Source: Sulfurovum sp. (GTDB lineage Bacteria > Campylobacterota > Campylobacteria > Campylobacterales > Sulfurovaceae). Taken from it: a stretch of 8,139 nt of DNA. Each line of letters starts with the position of its first letter. Position 1 is the first letter of the stretch. Positions 1 to 6,392 of the stretch are shown in pieces. Location of the stretch: assembly GCA_030626265.1 (NCBI GenBank), contig DAOUPF010000045.1, positions 1 to 8,139 of the forward strand. The letters are read 5' to 3'. The notes beneath the pieces are model-generated. The model saw only the letters and a program-made list of their open reading frames with translations. It did no database searches and was not told where the DNA came from. Both the position numbers and the translations under genes were made by a program.

Positions 1-138
1 ACTAGGTTCAATGATAGTGAAGGTGGTTTTGGAGTAGGGCTAAATATTGTCAAGAAGATAACTGATCACTATAATATAGATATAGATATATACTCAGAGT
101 CAAATATTGGAACTAAGGTGGTACTTAAATGGGATTAA
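1..138 (+). CDS. Sensor histidine kinase, C-terminal fragment (5' end outside window)
   Basis: Frame 1 is open from the left edge to a TAA at 136-138, giving 45 residues. They carry the G2 box of the GHKL/HATPase_c fold (GGFGVGLNIVKKI, with SEGG just before it) and the usual closing strands ending SNIGTKVVLKW. This is the end of the ATP-binding domain of a two-component sensor kinase; the sensor and dimerisation parts lie upstream and cannot be judged. The last ten bases overlap the ATG of the next gene (129), so the two are very probably co-transcribed and translationally coupled. Its signal and partner regulator are unknown from this window. It is not the same gene as the kinase at the right end, whose G2 box reads GTGIGLYM. 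Confidence 0.85.
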   Translation, partial: TRFNDSEGGFGVGLNIVKKITDHYNIDIDIYSESNIGTKVVLKWD

Positions 139-485
139 AAATATATAGTATTAGATTTCTATTTTTTGTAGTATTGATATCTACTTCTACACTATCAAGT
201 GCAAAAGATTCATTTGAGAAGAACTGTGTCTCTTGTCATGTAGAGATGGATATATCACTCAGAAAGACATTTATGAATGCACTGCTTGTATATGGTGGAG
301 AAGAGAATATGAAGGCAGGATTAACATACTATTTTCGTTCTCCAAGTCGTGGTAGTTCGGTAATGGATGAGGATTTCCTCAGAAAGAGTGGAGTGAAACT
401 TTCTATAGATATAAGCCCAAAAAATTTAGATGAAGCTTTGGACACTTATTGGGAAAAATACACAGTTGTAGGAAAATTAGAATAA
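129..485 (+). CDS. Secreted one-heme cytochrome c-like protein, coupled to the kinase
   Basis: The product is 118 residues. Residues 1-25 form a signal peptide: a basic start, the hydrophobic core FLFFVVLIS, and a likely cleavage after SSA (25). One heme c site follows at once, CVSCH (C33, C36, H37), so the mature protein should sit in the periplasm with a covalent heme. M79 in SPSRGSSVM is the best candidate for the distal heme ligand; M49 and M61 are alternatives. The C-terminus (ALDTYWEKYTVVGKLE) looks like a closing helix. I recognise it only as a Campylobacterota-type cytochrome c-like protein with no assigned function. The start is supported by AAGGTGG at 115-121, seven bases upstream, and by the 10-bp overlap with the kinase gene. 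Being coupled to a sensor kinase, it may be a redox partner or an accessory of signalling; that is inference. Confidence 0.85.
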   Translation: MGLKIYSIRFLFFVVLISTSTLSSAKDSFEKNCVSCHVEMDISLRKTFMNALLVYGGEENMKAGLTYYFRSPSRGSSVMDEDFLRKSGVKLSIDISPKNLDEALDTYWEKYTVVGKLE

Positions 486-486
486 A

Positions 487-528
487 TTTATCTTTTTTCA
501 CGATAAATTCACAATTGCGTGCTATAAT
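487..528 (+). promoter_or_regulatory. Vegetative (sigma-70-type) promoter of the cytochrome c553 gene
   Basis: A perfect extended -10, TG-c-TATAAT, lies at 520-528, about 34 bases before the ATG at 563. There is no TTGACA at the -35 position; instead a T-rich run (487-499) sits upstream. T-rich upstream sequence plus an extended -10 is the known promoter style of Campylobacter and relatives. It separates the cytochrome c553 gene from the kinase/cytochrome-like pair upstream. Confidence 0.75.
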
Positions 529-550
529 TTCTACTCATACAAACAAATAC

Positions 551-557
551 AAGGAGA
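551..557 (+). promoter_or_regulatory. Shine-Dalgarno that fixes the cytochrome c553 start
   Basis: AAGGAGA lies six to seven bases before the ATG at 563. It decides between that ATG, which begins a clean signal peptide, and a longer in-frame reading from 449. The longer reading would run through the promoter and overlap the preceding gene. Confidence 0.85.
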
Positions 558-562
558 ATGAT

Positions 563-862
563 ATGAAGAAGATTGCAATAGGAATGTTATTTGCTGCAAG
601 TACAATGTTGATGGCTGCTGATGGTGCTGCTCTATATAAGAAGTGTGCTGGATGCCACGGAGCTGATGGTAAAACAAAAGCACTAGGTAAGTCTGCTCCA
701 ATCGCTGGATTAGATGCTGTTGCATCAGCTGCTGATATGGAAGCTTACAAAGCTGGTACACTTAACAAAAATGGTATGGGTGGACTTATGAAAGCACAAG
801 TTGCTTCATATAGTTCTGATGACATTAAGGCAGTTGCTGAATATATCGCTGCAATGAAGTAA
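563..862 (+). CDS. Periplasmic cytochrome c553 (class I, one heme)
   Basis: The product is 99 residues. Residues 1-18 are a signal peptide (MKK, hydrophobic core, cleavage near LMA-A), so the mature protein is a soluble periplasmic electron carrier of about 80 residues. The heme site is CAGCH (C28, C31, H32) followed by GADG. The distal ligand is most likely M76 in LMKAQV, just before the typical terminal helix SSDDIKAVAEYIAAMK. The pattern matches the cytochrome c553 of Helicobacter and Campylobacter, which carries electrons from the bc1 complex to the cbb3 oxidase or other terminal acceptors. The gene has its own promoter (487-528), a good ribosome site and a hairpin behind it, so it is probably transcribed alone. 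Its codons are richer in GCT/GGT than those of its neighbours, as expected for a highly expressed protein. Confidence 0.93.
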   Translation: MKKIAIGMLFAASTMLMAADGAALYKKCAGCHGADGKTKALGKSAPIAGLDAVASAADMEAYKAGTLNKNGMGGLMKAQVASYSSDDIKAVAEYIAAMK

Positions 863-870
863 TCTCTTCC

Positions 871-896
871 CTCTGTCGCTCTTGCGGCAGAGATTT
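871..896 (+). terminator. Probable intrinsic terminator of the cytochrome c553 gene
   Basis: CTCTGTCGC (871-879) pairs with GCGGCAGAG (884-892) around a UCUU tetraloop. This is a nine-pair stem with one U-G wobble, starting eight bases after the stop codon. The tail is only ATTTATC, so the U-tract is weak and read-through into the next gene is possible. An upstream segment AATCTC (861-866) could compete for GAGATT (890-895). Confidence 0.6.
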
Positions 897-1808
897 ATCA
901 CAAAATATATTTTGCTTTCACTTTATCAAAACTTTTATAAAACTTTTCCTTTCTTAGAGACAGAATCTCTGATTGAATACTTTGCTTTTTATGGTGGTAC
1001 TCAAGATAAACTAGAACTAAACTTTTTTGAAGATATTGAGATATCTATGGATAATCAATTTGTTCAAAACTTATCAGAGACAGAGAAGGTAATCTCACCT
1101 AACTATCTACTAGAATCACCATACAAAGAGATGCTTACTGCTATAGCAAGAGGTGATGGGAAGATACATAATGTACTAAATCGTGCACGAATAGGTGATG
1201 GGCTAGGTAAAGACTTGATTGGTGACTTGGTAGAGCTTGATATTTTGAGTATAGAAGAGTCCCGAGAATCACCACTAAGAGCACACCCTAAACAAGCTAT
1301 CAAAAAACATTTGAGAAGCTATCGTATTCAGCCAAAAATTCGTTTTGTCAAGCCATTTTATCGATTTTGGTTTGGTTTTGTAGAGCCGTACAGAAAAGAT
1401 TTGGAGTCTCATATGGGAGATAGGTTTATCGAGAACTTTCATCAGCACAAAGATAGAGCTATATCTCTAGTCTTTGAACAGCTTTCAAATCTACTACTAG
1501 AGAGATATATTTGTACAAAGGATCCTTTGATTAGTAAAGGTGGTTTTTGGGATAGGCATAGTGAGTTTGATATACTCTCAGTTACTAAAAGCAGAAAAGT
1601 AATACTAGGTGAATGTAAATATACATCAAGAAAAGTATGTAAAAATGAGCTAACAAAACTGAGAGAAAAAGCAGTTCAGTCTGGGATAAAAGTAGACTAT
1701 TTTGCTCTTTTTTCTAGGAGTGGTTTTTCCAATGAATTGATGACTGCTAAGCCTAAAGATGTACTACTATTTGGACTTGATGATTTTAAGATGTTATTAG
1801 ATAACTAA
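882..1808 (+). CDS. DUF234-type PD-(D/E)XK nuclease-like protein without ATPase domain
   Basis: The reading gives 308 residues. Residues about 80-130 (AIARGDGKIHN to ESRESP) look like a winged-helix DNA-binding region. VKPFYRFWFGFVEPYR (156-171) is the hallmark that opens the DUF234 domain. After it come FEQ (198-200), FD at 229-230 and GECKY (243-247), an arrangement of E199, D230, E244 and K246 that fits a PD-(D/E)XK nuclease core. In archaea DUF234 is normally fused behind an AAA-type ATPase; here no Walker motif exists and the protein starts directly with the helical region, as I recall for Campylobacterota homologues of about 300 residues. The target and activity are unknown. The start is uncertain: the first in-frame option, TTG at 882, lies in the terminator hairpin; TTG at 912 (giving LLSLYQNFYK) fits family alignment better; neither has a clear ribosome site. 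The first in-frame ATG (1047) would remove the conserved FYGG region. Its stop overlaps that of mltG. Confidence 0.8.
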   Translation: MRQRFITKYILLSLYQNFYKTFPFLETESLIEYFAFYGGTQDKLELNFFEDIEISMDNQFVQNLSETEKVISPNYLLESPYKEMLTAIARGDGKIHNVLNRARIGDGLGKDLIGDLVELDILSIEESRESPLRAHPKQAIKKHLRSYRIQPKIRFVKPFYRFWFGFVEPYRKDLESHMGDRFIENFHQHKDRAISLVFEQLSNLLLERYICTKDPLISKGGFWDRHSEFDILSVTKSRKVILGECKYTSRKVCKNELTKLREKAVQSGIKVDYFALFSRSGFSNELMTAKPKDVLLFGLDDFKMLLDN

Positions 1809-2737
1809 TTTTTTCTCTTTTTCTTTACATTCTTTAGATGAGACTTATATGACTTAGTAAAGTCATGTGTTCCTTGTTTGTTTTTCATGAAGTATAGATA
1901 CTCTGTAGTCAGAGGACTGATTGCTGCTTTGATAGCAGCTATAGATACAGAGCATACTGGGTAGTCAGGGAGTCCTCTTTTTTTGTATGTATTATATGTA
2001 GTTTTATCCTCTTTTATGCGTTTTGGAGTGACTTTTATATGGGAGTATTTGCCATAGTTAAGAGTACCATCCATCTGTAGACGCATTTTCTTTTTTAGGC
2101 GATTATAGATCACAGAGGATACTTTTGGCATCTCAGCTTGGCTAGCTGCCTCTTTTTGGATGATAGAGGCTATAGTTAAGATCTTGTTCCACTCTTTGGG
2201 ATCCCATTTGCCTGTAAGATTTTTGGATATCTTTTTGTATCTGTTTTTGGAGTATTTCAGTAGATATCTGATTACAGCTTTTTCTTTGAGATGAGCAGGG
2301 ATATGATAGCTCTCTGCTAATATACCAGCTTCTTTAAATGTGCTTAGTTCTTTATAGCTATTCATAAGCTTATTAGCATCAAGACTTAGCTTTTTTGCAA
2401 GCTCTTGTATGTAGATTATAGTAGTCTCGCCTGGGATGAGTGTAGATTTGTGAAAAGTACTTCTTGCAGAAGTGAGACGAAATAGAAAATCCAATCTATG
2501 AATCTGGTTTTTACCTAGATATATCCATCCACTTTGAGGCTGCCCAATGCCAACGAGTAGATATTTGTCTATAGTACCTACATCATATCCTTTTTCTGAT
2601 AGCTGTGCTATAATACCAGTGATAGAAGAAGGTTTTAGGTGTATGTTTTTAGCACCATTAACTGGAATAGATATATAAAAAAGAAGCCCAATGACTATAA
2701 AGAGAACTATATTTACTATCCACCCAATGATACGCAA
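1805..2737 (-). CDS. mltG: Endolytic murein transglycosylase MltG (YceG)
   Basis: The product is 310 residues from the chosen TTG start. MltG cuts nascent glycan strands inside the polymer and so sets peptidoglycan chain length; it is anchored in the inner membrane and acts in the periplasm. Residues 1-26 form the membrane anchor. Family landmarks in order are IPGETTIIY (101-109), ASIIQKEA with the catalytic Glu at 196, SSVIYNRL, QMDGTLNYG (221-229), TYNTYKKRGLPDYPV (247-261) and the YFMKNKQGTHDF C-terminal motif; the end is lysine-rich. Length is near that of E. coli MltG (about 340). The reading frame stays open to an ATG at 2824, but the TTG at 2737 sits seven bases behind an AAGGAGA site and starts exactly at the membrane segment, as in related proteins, so I prefer it. 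Its 5' end overlaps the divergent AsmA-like gene. Confidence 0.92.
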   Translation of the reverse strand: MRIIGWIVNIVLFIVIGLLFYISIPVNGAKNIHLKPSSITGIIAQLSEKGYDVGTIDKYLLVGIGQPQSGWIYLGKNQIHRLDFLFRLTSARSTFHKSTLIPGETTIIYIQELAKKLSLDANKLMNSYKELSTFKEAGILAESYHIPAHLKEKAVIRYLLKYSKNRYKKISKNLTGKWDPKEWNKILTIASIIQKEAASQAEMPKVSSVIYNRLKKKMRLQMDGTLNYGKYSHIKVTPKRIKEDKTTYNTYKKRGLPDYPVCSVSIAAIKAAISPLTTEYLYFMKNKQGTHDFTKSYKSHLKNVKKKRKN

Positions 2738-5243
2738 TACACTTCTCCTTTTTCCTATGCTTGCTATTGGTATGATATATTTTCTCCAAGAGGGCATAAC
2801 GATTAATTCACTAAAAATAGGCAATTTTAAAGTTCAAGGATTATATCTAAAACTGGATAATAAGCTTACACTAAAGCTGGATTATTTATTCATCCCAAAA
2901 GAGAAAGATCAGGTTACTCTGGGTGATATAGATGAGAGTTTAAAAAATGTTAAAAAGATATTAAATTACTTTGAACATATAGAACTGGATAATGTAGAGT
3001 TTACTAATGATAATTATCGTATTATCTACTCAGATAATGTAATCTATATCTCTAATGATGAGTATGAGGTTGCAGGTACAGTAACACTATTAAATGGTGG
3101 ACTAAATGCAAATATTCCATTGATAAATATAAAAAAATATAATTTAACTTTACATGGTAATGCAACTTATGCCTATGATACTGATAGAGTAACTTTCCAA
3201 GGTGGCTACTCTATAACAGATATATATGGAGATATAAGTATAGAGATAGAAGACAATAAACTCTCTTTTTTACTATCAAGTGAGGAGACAAATAGTATAA
3301 GTAAACTCTTGGATATGTTCAAGATAAAAGACAATATAAGAGTATGGTTAGATAAAAAAGTATTGGCAGATAGGTATAGATTGATCTCTCTTCGAGGTGG
3401 AGGTAGATGGGTTACTGATGGCTTTAAATTGGATATGGATGAGCTAAATGCTGAGGCTAAACTAAATGATGTAACTATAAACTTCAAAAAAAGTTTAAAA
3501 CCAGTAAAAGCAGAATATGCCATAATTTATTATAATAAAGGCAGGTTAGATTTTGATTTAAAAAAGCCATTTTATAATAAAAATTCTATAAGAGATAGTA
3601 AAGTATCTATAATTAATATCAAGAGTAAAAAAAATATAAGGTTATTGCTTAGATTGAAAGTTAATAGTCAATATGATAAAGAGATAAATAAGATACTCAA
3701 AGCTTATAATATAGCGATACCAGTAATTCAGAAAAAAGGAAGAACAAAAGCAGACATAATGCTTGATATAGATTTGAAAAAAAGAATAGGTAAAACTGAG
3801 GGTAGGCTACATATATCAAAAGGTACGATAAATATAGGAAGCACACCTCTGTCTACTTATGGGGGAGAGGTTACTTTTACCAGTAATCGTGTGGCTCTAT
3901 GGAATGTAGACTTATATGATAGTTGGTATAGAGGAAAAATAAATGGCTTTTTGAATCTATCCACAGATAAAGCAAGGTTCAAAGTAGATCTCAAAATGTT
4001 GAGAATAGGTGATAAAAAAGGAACATATTTTTCAATAGGCAAAAAGAAAAATCTAACCGTGAAAATGAACTTTAAAAATAGATTACAGTTTGAGGTGCCT
4101 GCACTAAACCTAAAAATAGATGAGAGAAAAGGTGGAGGTGTCAATATAACTAGTAGTGATGTTAGTCCTATACTCCCATATATCAAAGGGTTACCTTTGG
4201 ATATATCTAAGGGTAACTTTTCTATAACTACAAAGGATTATAAAACATACTCATTTAACGGAAATACAAAGTGGAAAAATAGCTATATATATGATAAAAC
4301 TGGATATATATCATCGGTACCATTTAAAGGTGTATTTAGAGGTGAGAAGTTAACATTAAAAGCTTTAGATGATAAGTTTACATATGATAGTGGTAAATCT
4401 TTGATAGCGATAAAAAATATAAATATAGATGCTAAAAAGATGACTAACTTATATAGTTCCAGTAAGAATAAAGAGATATCTAAACTTACTGTAAGGGGTA
4501 AAAATAGCATCATAAGATATGATAAATATGTGTTATTGACAGATTCATTTGATCTGAGATTAAAGGGTAAAAATACTACCTTTATAGGAAATAAAGATGG
4601 TGATAGAGTTCGCTTGGAGAAAAATGGAAATAGTATAGTAGTTCATGCAAACAAAATAAAAGACAAGATGCTGAGATCTCTGATAAACTTTGGAGGTATG
4701 CATGGAGGGAGATACTCTCTAGAGCTTTTAGGAAATATCAAAGGAGAGATGAAAGGAGTCATAGATATAAAAGGAGGAGCTATAGATAGCTTTAAAGCTT
4801 ATAATGACCTCATAGCTCTGTTTAACACTATACCAGCCCTAATGACCCTCTCAAGCCCAGGATTTAGTAGCAAAGGTTTTGTGATAAAAGATGGCAAAAT
4901 CGAGTTTAGAATTATTAAAAATAGGGTAATCTTTGATAATATATATCTAAATGGTAAATCCTCAACAATTGCTGGAAAAGGTACAGTAGATTTAAATAGT
5001 GGGTCTCTAAATATAGACTTGGCAATACGAACAGCAAGAGAGGTTGGAAAAGTCTTAGGTAGTCTACCTATAGTAGGATACATACTCTTTGGAAAAGATA
5101 AGAGTATGACTACTGGTGTCAAAATCACAGGAACACTAGAGAAACCAAAAGCTAAAACTAACCCCGTGCAAGAAGCGTTACTCTTTCCACTTGAATTGAT
5201 AAAAAGAACAATAACCTCACCTGCACATATTATTAATGATTGA
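2691..5243 (+). CDS. AsmA/YhdP-like (DUF3971) inner-membrane-anchored envelope protein
   Basis: The product is up to 850 residues. One membrane segment at about 17-33 (TLLLFPMLAIGMIYFL) is followed by a long periplasmic part rich in short beta strands, Lys, Asn and Ile. The C-terminal part (about 700-830) carries the AsmA-like pattern: KGFVIKDGKIEF, then IYLNGKSSTIAGKGTVDLNSG, NIDLAIRTAREV, SLPIVGYILFG and VKITGTLEKPK. This resembles the end of E. coli YhdP, one of the bridge proteins (YhdP, TamB, YdbH) that move phospholipid from inner to outer membrane. It is shorter than E. coli YhdP (about 1,270). Transport of phospholipid is inferred from the family. The start is uncertain: ATG 2691 has a weak AAGAAG site four bases away; ATG 2727 keeps the membrane segment but has no ribosome site; ATG 2757 would break the anchor. 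The first two overlap mltG. It ends five bases before the convergent exporter gene. Confidence 0.85.
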   Translation: MTIKRTIFTIHPMIRNTLLLFPMLAIGMIYFLQEGITINSLKIGNFKVQGLYLKLDNKLTLKLDYLFIPKEKDQVTLGDIDESLKNVKKILNYFEHIELDNVEFTNDNYRIIYSDNVIYISNDEYEVAGTVTLLNGGLNANIPLINIKKYNLTLHGNATYAYDTDRVTFQGGYSITDIYGDISIEIEDNKLSFLLSSEETNSISKLLDMFKIKDNIRVWLDKKVLADRYRLISLRGGGRWVTDGFKLDMDELNAEAKLNDVTINFKKSLKPVKAEYAIIYYNKGRLDFDLKKPFYNKNSIRDSKVSIINIKSKKNIRLLLRLKVNSQYDKEINKILKAYNIAIPVIQKKGRTKADIMLDIDLKKRIGKTEGRLHISKGTINIGSTPLSTYGGEVTFTSNRVALWNVDLYDSWYRGKINGFLNLSTDKARFKVDLKMLRIGDKKGTYFSIGKKKNLTVKMNFKNRLQFEVPALNLKIDERKGGGVNITSSDVSPILPYIKGLPLDISKGNFSITTKDYKTYSFNGNTKWKNSYIYDKTGYISSVPFKGVFRGEKLTLKALDDKFTYDSGKSLIAIKNINIDAKKMTNLYSSSKNKEISKLTVRGKNSIIRYDKYVLLTDSFDLRLKGKNTTFIGNKDGDRVRLEKNGNSIVVHANKIKDKMLRSLINFGGMHGGRYSLELLGNIKGEMKGVIDIKGGAIDSFKAYNDLIALFNTIPALMTLSSPGFSSKGFVIKDGKIEFRIIKNRVIFDNIYLNGKSSTIAGKGTVDLNSGSLNIDLAIRTAREVGKVLGSLPIVGYILFGKDKSMTTGVKITGTLEKPKAKTNPVQEALLFPLELIKRTITSPAHIIND
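2744..2750 (-). promoter_or_regulatory. Shine-Dalgarno that fixes the TTG start of mltG
   Basis: The complement reads AAGGAGA, seven bases before the TTG at 2737. The upstream in-frame ATG options (2824 and 2797) would place this site inside the coding sequence and add a polar tail of about 30 residues in front of the membrane anchor. On the plus strand the site lies inside the start of the AsmA-like gene. Confidence 0.7.
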
Positions 5244-5248
5244 CTTTA

Positions 5249-6145
5249 TTAGCTTTTCTTTTGAGCTATGCTCATCCATAGCCCAAGCCCTATGCAAAGT
5301 GCTCCTATAAGATGGTATATTTGTATATGTTCATCCAAGAATATAGTAGCCATAAGTGCACCAAACAGAGGCATGAGATGTAGATATTGACCTCCTATAG
5401 TAGCTCCAAGTTTCTGCATACCATAGTTCCATGATAGATAGGATATGATAGATGGAAATATAGCTATATATGTCAATGCTTTTATCATCTCACTACTCCA
5501 TATTATAGGCTGTTCTGCAAATGGATTGAGTAGCAAGATAGGATATAGAACCAATGTACCCATGAGCATAGTAATGCCTAAAAATGCAATAGGCGTTAAC
5601 TCTTTGGGGCGAAGGTATTTGAGTAGTATCGAGTACAATGCCCAGTCAAGTGCAGCAACTAGCATCCAAAGATCACCTTTGTTTAGTTCCAGAGAGGTGA
5701 TAATCTCTAAATCAAGTTTTGTTAGTATCACAAATACGCCAAACATAGATACTAGTACGCCCATCGTCTGTATCCTAGATATATGTTCTTTAAAAAATAG
5801 ACTAGATATGATAAGTATAAATATTGGTATAAATGAGTTGAGTAGTATAGCATTGGTTGCTGTGGTGTACTGTAGTGATATATAAGCCAGTGAATTAAAA
5901 GCACTGACAGCTAGAATAGCAAGTATAGATATCTGCCAAAAATATCGCTGTATAAGCTCTCTTTGATTCCACATGGGCTTGATAACAAATGGCAATATAA
6001 TCAGTGTTGCCAAAAACCAACGCCAGAATGATAGTCCAATAGGTGTACCATGATAAGACACAGCTCGACCTACTATAAAGTTACCTGACCAAAATAGTGG
6101 AGGGAGTATCATTATAAAGTAGGGAAGTAGTGCTTTATTTTTCAT
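5249..6145 (-). CDS. EamA-family (DMT superfamily) transporter, ten membrane helices
   Basis: The product is 298 residues, almost entirely hydrophobic, with two EamA repeats of five helices each (about 8-142 and 157-293). The first repeat opens with PLFWSGNFIVGR and closes at SLFFKEHIS (115-123), followed by the fifth helix; the second ends with IFLDEHI (268-274) and its last helix, then a KKS tail. The paired FKE/LDE motif at the end of helices 4 and 9 is typical of this family. Members export amino acids, metabolites or drugs; the substrate cannot be told from sequence. The ATG at 6145 has only a weak AAAAGA ribosome site. The upstream neighbour is the sensor kinase, separated by a repeat element that supplies a possible promoter (6178-6183). 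The gene faces the AsmA-like gene tail to tail with no room for a terminator. Confidence 0.9.
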   Translation of the reverse strand: MKNKALLPYFIMILPPLFWSGNFIVGRAVSYHGTPIGLSFWRWFLATLIILPFVIKPMWNQRELIQRYFWQISILAILAVSAFNSLAYISLQYTTATNAILLNSFIPIFILIISSLFFKEHISRIQTMGVLVSMFGVFVILTKLDLEIITSLELNKGDLWMLVAALDWALYSILLKYLRPKELTPIAFLGITMLMGTLVLYPILLLNPFAEQPIIWSSEMIKALTYIAIFPSIISYLSWNYGMQKLGATIGGQYLHLMPLFGALMATIFLDEHIQIYHLIGALCIGLGLWMSIAQKKS

Positions 6146-6166
6146 TTATAATCTTTTGAAGTATCA

Positions 6167-6214
6167 ATTTAATCCAAATTATACAATAGGATTTGAAAAC
6201 TAGCATTAACTGCT
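6167..6214 (+). repeat. Left terminal repeat (copy A)
   Basis: A 48-bp unit beginning ATTTAATCCAAATTATACAA and ending TAACTGCT. It is the inverted partner of 6345-6392 and lies in the same direction as the internal copy that starts 52 bp further on. Confidence 0.8.
6178..6183 (-). promoter_or_regulatory. Possible -10 box for the exporter, inside the left repeat
   Basis: The complement reads TATTG-TATAAT, with the consensus -10 hexamer 32 bases before the exporter ATG and reading outward from the element. No good -35 is present at 17 bases upstream, as is common in this group, so support is moderate. The other two repeat copies have CATAAT (copy B) and CATATT (copy C) at this place. Confidence 0.4.
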
Positions 6215-6218
6215 ATAT

Positions 6219-6267
6219 CTTAAACCCAAATTATGCAATAGAAATTACAAAACTTGCATAAGTCATT
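6219..6267 (+). repeat. Internal repeat, third copy (copy B)
   Basis: CCCAAATTATGCAATAGAAA (6225-6244) is the core of a diverged third copy in the same direction as the left arm. Its core TATGCAATAGAA is identical to the corresponding stretch of the right arm. Alignment beyond the core needs one inserted base (AAAACTTGCATAAG against AAAACTAGCATTAA). Confidence 0.7.
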
Positions 6268-6297
6268 GCACCGTGGGCATTTACAAATAATCATCGA

Positions 6298-6313
6298 TTA
6301 ACCTAAGGGTTAA
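6298..6313. repeat. Perfect short palindrome near the centre of the element
   Basis: TTAACC (6298-6303) and GGTTAA (6308-6313) form an inverted pair around TAAG. It lies in the unique middle part of the repeat element and could be a small hairpin or a protein-binding site; nothing identifies which. Confidence 0.45.
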
Positions 6314-6344
6314 ACTCAAATTCTTTTCAAACACCGACAGTACA

Positions 6345-6392
6345 AGCACTTTACACTATTTTTATAATTCTATTGCATATTTTGGATTAAAT
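6345..6392 (-). repeat. Right terminal repeat (copy C, inverted)
   Basis: Read on the minus strand this 48-bp unit begins ATTTAATCCAAAATATGCAA and ends AAAGTGCT, inverted relative to copies A and B. It ends ten bases before the stop codon of the histidine kinase gene. Confidence 0.8.

Noticed and set aside
70..100. GATATA-type short tandem repeat near the left edge
   Set aside because: It is coding sequence for alternating Ile and Asp in the kinase C-terminus and is ordinary for this AT-rich genome.
449..562. In-frame upstream extension of the cytochrome c553 gene
   Set aside because: It runs through the extended -10 promoter, overlaps the previous gene, and would bury the signal peptide. 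The ATG at 563 has an AAGGAGA site.
531..761. 76-codon minus-strand open frame rich in Gln and Leu
   Set aside because: It is the shadow of the cytochrome c553 gene and its promoter; its repetitive Gln/Leu content reflects the Ala/Lys codons on the other strand.
2738..2824. Longer mltG start at ATG 2824 (or 2797)
   Set aside because: It adds about 30 residues before the membrane anchor without family support, places the good ribosome site inside the gene and deepens the overlap with the AsmA-like gene.
3206..5128. Several 76-109-codon open frames on the minus strand
   Set aside because: They are antisense to the AsmA-like gene. Their Leu/Ser/Ile-rich composition is what the complement of AT-rich coding sequence gives, and none shows a motif.
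5265..5282. GCTATG/CATAGC inverted repeat as a terminator between the convergent genes
   Set aside because: The stem is only six pairs, lies inside the exporter coding region, and is not followed by a T-tract on either strand.
5445..5885. 146-codon open frame on the plus strand
   Set aside because: It is the antisense shadow of the exporter gene, with no ribosome site and no recognisable domain. The opposite strand encodes a clear ten-helix protein.
6250..6344. A possible short coding remnant of a transposase inside the repeat element
   Set aside because: Short open stretches exist on both strands, but none exceeds about 20 codons or shows a recognisable catalytic motif.
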